DNA of 64,000 nucleotides from NCBI GenBank assembly GCA_964584255.1, contig CAZOZM010000004.1, forward strand, positions 62,001-126,000. The letters run 5' to 3'. The position numbers and the translations under genes were made by a program. The notes below the pieces were generated by a model. The model ran no database searches. It was not told the DNA's origin and was given only the letters and a program-made list of their open reading frames with translations. Of this stretch, positions 60,360 through 64,000 are shown one piece after another. The stretch comes from UBA3775 sp964584255 (GTDB taxonomy: Bacteria > Bacillota > Clostridia > Lachnospirales > Lachnospiraceae). Position 1 is the stretch's first letter, and each line of letters opens with the position of its first letter.

Positions 60360-60504
60360 TTTTCCTCCTATCTGCGTAAAACGCAAAGAACAGGTACATT
60401 ATCTCCTAATATATTTGCACCTATTTTGTAATATAACACGGGATTTTTATATATTCAAGAGTCAATACACTCAAAAAATAACTTTTTCCGGGGGATTTTT
60501 CGGT

Positions 60505-60544
60505 AAAAAAGCAAAAAGCAGATGATTTTTTTCATCTGCTTTTC
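60505..60544 (-). terminator. Terminator of the GH31 gene
   Basis: AAAAGCAGATGA pairs with TCATCTGCTTTT across six T residues; on the minus strand a T run follows (A at 60505-60510). Confidence 0.85.
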
Positions 60545-60550
60545 ACACTG

Positions 60551-62620
60551 TTAATTATATATTTTATAATTCTTACCGTTTCTTATCATTACTGGAATGA
60601 TATCAATCGGAGCCGGTACAGTCACGCTCTGTCCGCCCTCATATACGGTTCCTGTATATGCATCAGTCCACTCAACTCCCTTAGGAAGGTAAAGTGTTCT
60701 CTCACTTACTCCTTCTTCCATAACAGGTGCAACCAGAAGATCCGGTCCGAACATATACTCATCTTCAACTTCCCATGCTTTTTTATCTTCATGGAAATCA
60801 TAGAATACCGGTCTCATTACAGGTGATCCGTTTTCGCTGGCTTCCTTCATGCATTCTCTTATGTAATCACGAAGATTCTCTCGTATAAAGAGATATTTCT
60901 TCATTATTTCATAATTCTTCTCACCAAAACTCCAGACTTCATTATCCTGACCGCTTGTCAGCTGACGAACGCCATTTATGAATTCTTCTTCTCTTTCATG
61001 CCAAGGTGATCTTTCACCATGCATTCTGAACACAGGGCAGAATGCACTCCATTCAAACCATCTTATAAGAAGCTCTCTGAATTTTTCATCTTCAATATTT
61101 CCTCCAAGGAATCCTCCGATATCGGATGTCCACCAAGGTATTCCGGCAAGGCACATATTAAGACCTGCCTGAAGCTGTTCTCTCATTGAACGGAATGATG
61201 AATAAATGTCACCTGACCATGTAAGAACACCGTACTTCTGGCTTCCTGCCCATGCACACCTTACAAGACTCAGTACATCCTCTTCGCCTTCTTTTTTAAG
61301 ACCGTCATAAAAGCCCTTTGCATATCCTACCGGATAAACGTTTGAACACTGAAGAGCAGGTCCGGCATAATAACGATAATTATCAAAATCATAAGGGCCG
61401 TACTCAGGTTCCGCCTCATCAAGCCAGAAGCACTTTATTCCGTACTTATAGTAATTCTCTTTACATCTTTCCCAGACAAATTCCTGTGCTCCCGGATGAG
61501 TTGCATCATAGAATACAGTATTTCCCATCCATGTCATATGGTTCTGGTTTCCACGGTCTGCACTTACGAGATAACCGTTTGCCGCCATTTCACCAAAGTT
61601 TTCACTCTTTTCATCAATCGTTGGCCAAACTGATACAACGGTTTCTATGCCCATTGATTTAAGTTCTCTGACCATAGCTTCCGGATCCGGCCAGTCTCTT
61701 GGCTCAAATTTAAAATCACCCTGTCTTGTCCAATGGAAGAAGTCAACGACAATTGCATCCATCGGAAGACCTCTTCTTTTATGTTCTCTTGCCACAGCCA
61801 AAAGTTCATCCTGAGTTCTGTAACGGAGTTTACACTGCCAGTATCCGAGTCCGAATTCAGGCATCATCGGTGTACGACCAGTTGCCGCCGAGTAATTTGC
61901 TTCAAGATCTGCCGGAGTATCTCCCGCCGTAATAAAATAGTCAAGTTTCTTTGTGCTCTGTGCGAACCACTCTGTCTTGTTCGTTGCAAAAGTTGCGGTT
62001 CCGATTGCCGGATTATTCCAGAAGAAACCGTAACCTCTTGAAGAAATCATAAAAGGAACGCTTGCCTGTGAGTTTCTGTGGGCAAGTTCCAGACATGCAC
62101 CCTTCTTATTGAGGTTTTTCTCCTGATACTGACCCATACCAAAGATTTTCTCATCATCATAGGCCTCAAACCTCGCCGTAAGTACATAATCGGTTGTTCC
62201 CGGAATCGGCTTTAATTCCCTTCCGTTTACCCTCAAAGGAACGCAGTATCTGTTGATTCGATCCCTCGTTCTCCAATATTCTTCAGTAAGAACTTCACCT
62301 TTATCGTTATAGAAACTTATCCAGCCCTCAGGATTTACAACTGCCGATATTTTTCCATTCGTTATTTTCGAATAAATTCCGGTCTGATGATACTGTTTCC
62401 ATTCTTCTCCTTTATACCATGGATCAGTGGTATCTCTTTCCTCAAAAGTAATCTCCGGATTGGTTTCTTCCACTTTTTCCGTAAGTGCCCAATCATTCGG
62501 ATCCATATGTGCTTCCTTTGTCATTCTGACACGAAGGGAATCCTTTCCCCACGCTTCTATCCATATGGTTTCTTTGCCGTTAATTATTACGAGTTTTTTT
62601 CCTTCACGTTTGGTCTGCAT
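60551..62620 (-). CDS. GH31 family alpha-xylosidase/alpha-glucosidase
   Basis: A 689-residue retaining alpha-glycosidase. Features in order: N-terminal beta domain (about 1-230), the barrel with VDFFHWTRQGDFKFEPRDWPDP, nucleophile Asp in CFWLDEAEPEYGPYDF, acid/base Asp in LTWSGDIYSS, and the MCLAGIPWWTSDIGGFLGG and RWFEWSAFCPVFRMHG motifs, then C-terminal beta domains. The pattern fits the bacterial group with alpha-xylosidases and alpha-glucosidases; substrate is open. No signal peptide, so it acts on imported oligosaccharides. GGAGG precedes the ATG at 62620. Single-gene unit with a palindrome at its promoter. Confidence 0.92.
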   Translation of the reverse strand: MQTKREGKKLVIINGKETIWIEAWGKDSLRVRMTKEAHMDPNDWALTEKVEETNPEITFEERDTTDPWYKGEEWKQYHQTGIYSKITNGKISAVVNPEGWISFYNDKGEVLTEEYWRTRDRINRYCVPLRVNGRELKPIPGTTDYVLTARFEAYDDEKIFGMGQYQEKNLNKKGACLELAHRNSQASVPFMISSRGYGFFWNNPAIGTATFATNKTEWFAQSTKKLDYFITAGDTPADLEANYSAATGRTPMMPEFGLGYWQCKLRYRTQDELLAVAREHKRRGLPMDAIVVDFFHWTRQGDFKFEPRDWPDPEAMVRELKSMGIETVVSVWPTIDEKSENFGEMAANGYLVSADRGNQNHMTWMGNTVFYDATHPGAQEFVWERCKENYYKYGIKCFWLDEAEPEYGPYDFDNYRYYAGPALQCSNVYPVGYAKGFYDGLKKEGEEDVLSLVRCAWAGSQKYGVLTWSGDIYSSFRSMREQLQAGLNMCLAGIPWWTSDIGGFLGGNIEDEKFRELLIRWFEWSAFCPVFRMHGERSPWHEREEEFINGVRQLTSGQDNEVWSFGEKNYEIMKKYLFIRENLRDYIRECMKEASENGSPVMRPVFYDFHEDKKAWEVEDEYMFGPDLLVAPVMEEGVSERTLYLPKGVEWTDAYTGTVYEGGQSVTVPAPIDIIPVMIRNGKNYKIYN

Positions 62621-62652
62621 AAAAACCTCCAAATCTTATCTCTAAATCAGTT

Positions 62653-62675
62653 TTTGACATTTATCCCATGTCAAA
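62653..62675 (-). promoter_or_regulatory. Operator-like palindrome of the GH31 gene
   Basis: TTTGACAT (62653-62660) and ATGTCAAA (62668-62675) are perfect inverted arms with seven bases between. It begins a few bases after the inferred transcription start, where a repressor could block the polymerase. It is probably the site of a sugar-responsive regulator not in this window. Confidence 0.6.
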
Positions 62676-62685
62676 CTGCATTTCT

Positions 62686-62714
62686 ATAATAACCCAAATC
62701 AGTTTCATTTACAA
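62686..62714 (-). promoter_or_regulatory. Promoter of the GH31 gene
   Basis: On the minus strand, TTGTAA (62714-62709) and TATTAT (62691-62686) are separated by 17 bases, directly upstream of the palindrome. Confidence 0.6.
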
Positions 62715-62749
62715 TAAATATTATGACACCATTCCCCATATTTACGGTA

Positions 62750-62777
62750 ACACATATCTTTTTTTCTCATAAAATAT
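62750..62777 (+). promoter_or_regulatory. Sporulation-type promoter of cotJB-cotJC
   Basis: AC at 62750-62751, 16 bases, then CATAAAATA fits the SigK pattern AC-N16-CATAnnnTA; SigE is also possible. CTCATAAAATAT (62766-62777) is identical to the block ahead of cotJA and stands at the same distance, 25 bases, from the start codon. Confidence 0.6.
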
Positions 62778-62801
62778 AAAGAAAATGAAGAGGAATACAT
62801 T

Positions 62802-63056
62802 ATGCAGTCTCGCGATGAATTACTTTATCAAATAACCATGACCGGATTTGTCATGGATGATTTAAGACTTTTTCTCGATACTCATCCGTGCGAAAGCCGT
62901 GCCATTGCGCTGTTTAATGAAAATGCGGAAAAGTATGAAGCCTTATGTAAGGAATACACAAACAATTATGGCGGATTTAATTCGTACAGTGTAAATAATG
63001 ATTCCGCAGTATGGCTGTGGAACAGCTGTCCAATGCCTTGGGAAGGAGAAATGTAG
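62802..63056 (+). CDS. cotJB: Spore coat protein CotJB
   Basis: An 84-residue spore-coat protein with the CotJB pattern: LLYQITMTGFVMDDLRLFLDTHP, then ALFNENAEKYEALCKEYTNNYGG and a C-terminal WLWNSCPMPWEGEM. AGAGGA precedes the ATG. cotJC starts two bases after its stop, with the ribosome site GGAAGGAG inside the cotJB end, so the two are made together. Confidence 0.92.
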   Translation: MQSRDELLYQITMTGFVMDDLRLFLDTHPCESRAIALFNENAEKYEALCKEYTNNYGGFNSYSVNNDSAVWLWNSCPMPWEGEM

Positions 63057-63057
63057 A

Positions 63058-63675
63058 ATGTGGGTTTATAAAAAAATGCTTCAGTTTCCGGTAAACATTA
63101 AGGAAACAAATCCAAAACTTGCTCAGCTCATAATTTCACAGTTCGGTGGTCCCGACGGTGAACTCGGTGCTTCAATGCGATACCTGTCTCAAAGGTATGC
63201 AATGCCATATAAGGAAGTCTCCGGTCTCCTTTCAGACATCGCCACTGAAGAACTCGGACACCTTGAAATGGTCGGTGCCGTAGTAATGCAGCTTACAAGA
63301 AATCTTACTCCTGAACAGATAGCCGCCTCCGGATTTGATAAATATTATGTCGATCATACCCTTGGAATTTATGCCGTGGATGCAAACGGAACTCCTTTTA
63401 ATGCAACCTGCTTTGCAAGTAAAGGTGATCCGATTACTGATTTATCAGAAGACATGGCAGCAGAACAGAAGGCAAGAACAACATATGATAATATTTTAAG
63501 ATTGTGTAAGGACTCTCCTGACGTATACAATGTCATCAAATTCCTTCGTGAGCGTGAAGTCGTTCACTACCAGCGCTTCGGTGAAGGTTTAAGAATAGTT
63601 CAGGATAACCTTGATTCATCCAACTACTATATTTGCAATCCGGCTTTTGACAAGAACTGCGGATGCAATAACTGA
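63058..63675 (+). CDS. cotJC: Manganese catalase-like spore coat protein CotJC
   Basis: CotJC is a coat protein of the manganese-catalase family, which splits hydrogen peroxide at a dinuclear manganese site in a ferritin-like bundle. The 205-residue protein shows the ligand motifs IATEELGHLEMV (Glu and His) and LREREVVHYQRFGE (Glu and His), plus GELGASMRYLSQRYAMP at the first helix. The start at 63058 is the family start (MWVYKKMLQFPV); the frame extends upstream inside cotJB. Confidence 0.95.
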   Translation: MWVYKKMLQFPVNIKETNPKLAQLIISQFGGPDGELGASMRYLSQRYAMPYKEVSGLLSDIATEELGHLEMVGAVVMQLTRNLTPEQIAASGFDKYYVDHTLGIYAVDANGTPFNATCFASKGDPITDLSEDMAAEQKARTTYDNILRLCKDSPDVYNVIKFLREREVVHYQRFGEGLRIVQDNLDSSNYYICNPAFDKNCGCNN

Positions 63676-63676
63676 C

Positions 63677-63717
63677 AAAAAAACCTGTCTGGTGCCGTCG
63701 GCAACAGACAGGTTTTA
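63677..63717. terminator. Terminator of cotJB-cotJC
   Basis: AAAACCTGTCT (63680-63690) pairs with AGACAGGTTTT (63706-63716), with a smaller GGTGCC/GGCA helix in the loop. A and T runs flank it on both sides, so it can also end the minus-strand gene that stops at 63743. Confidence 0.88.
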
Positions 63718-63742
63718 TAATTCAGACATTTTTTTCTTACGA

Positions 63743-64000
63743 TTATCTGTTTTTCTTATTTGCAAAATAATCGGAAATTTCTTCTTTCATGTCGTCAAGC
63801 TTCTCTGCGGTATTCTCTATGGCTTCCTTTATGTTTTCGAGTCGTGCCGCTTCACGCTTTGAATACTCTTTTACAAGTTCTGCAAGCGTATGTTTATCCG
63901 TTTTAAGTGCGAGAATGAAATGACCTTTATGAACTTCACGCTCATTTATTATTCTTGCATGTCTCTTAAGTTCCTCAATTCTGACCTTAATGTCATTTTC
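63743..64000 (-). CDS. Coiled-coil protein, C-terminal 85 residues (cut by window edge)
   Basis: The minus frame is open from the window edge to a TAA at 63743. The 85 residues are charged and helical (IKVRIEELKRHARIINERE, EYSKREAARLENIKEAIENT), with heptad-like spacing and a basic end ANKKNR, suggesting a coiled coil. No known family was recognised. The start is outside the window. Confidence 0.6.
   Translation of the reverse strand, partial: ENDIKVRIEELKRHARIINEREVHKGHFILALKTDKHTLAELVKEYSKREAARLENIKEAIENTAEKLDDMKEEISDYFANKKNR

Noticed and set aside
58531..62801. Mobile element splitting the cotJ operon
   Set aside because: No transposase, terminal inverted repeats or target duplication were seen around the inserted genes.

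Overview
The window looks like a chromosomal segment of an anaerobic, spore-forming Firmicute, most likely a Lachnospiraceae-type member of the Clostridia. The grounds are moderate-to-low GC, strong GGAGG ribosome sites, the dgt-dnaG-rpoD order, glutamine synthetase III, a Csp-like subtilase, CotJA/CotJB/CotJC coat genes, and two-subunit ABC exporters. There are no rRNA or tRNA genes, no CRISPR array, no phage and no insertion sequence. Almost everything is coding, mostly on the minus strand.

Layout: rpoD start, dnaG and dgt (1-3014); an FHA-RodA fusion with its class B PBP (3356-6669); queH-hisC and a second aminotransferase; an S8 protease; an LCP ligase; a small operon of polyprenyl sugar transferase, ClpX-like unfoldase and membrane protein (13135-16740); an envelope/second-messenger operon of two membrane proteins, cdaA, cdaR, an HPr-like protein and glf (17154-22871); a TraX-family protein with a GlgX-like protein; an ABC-F ATPase; a lipoprotein; a two-component system; GSIII; MscS, GlgB and YesL; then a three-gene ABC exporter / DUF1854 / ABC exporter cassette (38978-44199) behind a structured leader RNA. 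After that come lysA, parC-parE, an HD nucleotidase, a membrane-anchored GH25 lysozyme, tyrS, serA and serC, cotJA, a frameshifted lipoprotein, a GH31 enzyme and cotJB-cotJC. A partial coiled-coil gene ends the window.

The strongest unusual signals are these. (1) A leader RNA upstream of the DUF1854/ABC cassette has a promoter, a three-helix core and a terminator whose arm competes with the core's closing helix, which is riboswitch-like architecture. (2) A full-length GlgX-like GH13 protein has all three catalytic acids replaced. (3) A ClpX-like protein lacks the RKH loop and is coupled to a sugar transferase. (4) Two perfect tandem duplications, of 168 bp and 280 bp, lie within 7 kb; the second breaks cdaA. 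(5) The cotJ operon is split, with the same promoter block in front of both halves. Perfect duplications and a one-base frameshift can also be assembly or consensus errors, and they are flagged as such.

All calls come from reading the sequence and from knowledge of the families. No database search, alignment or RNA folding program was run.
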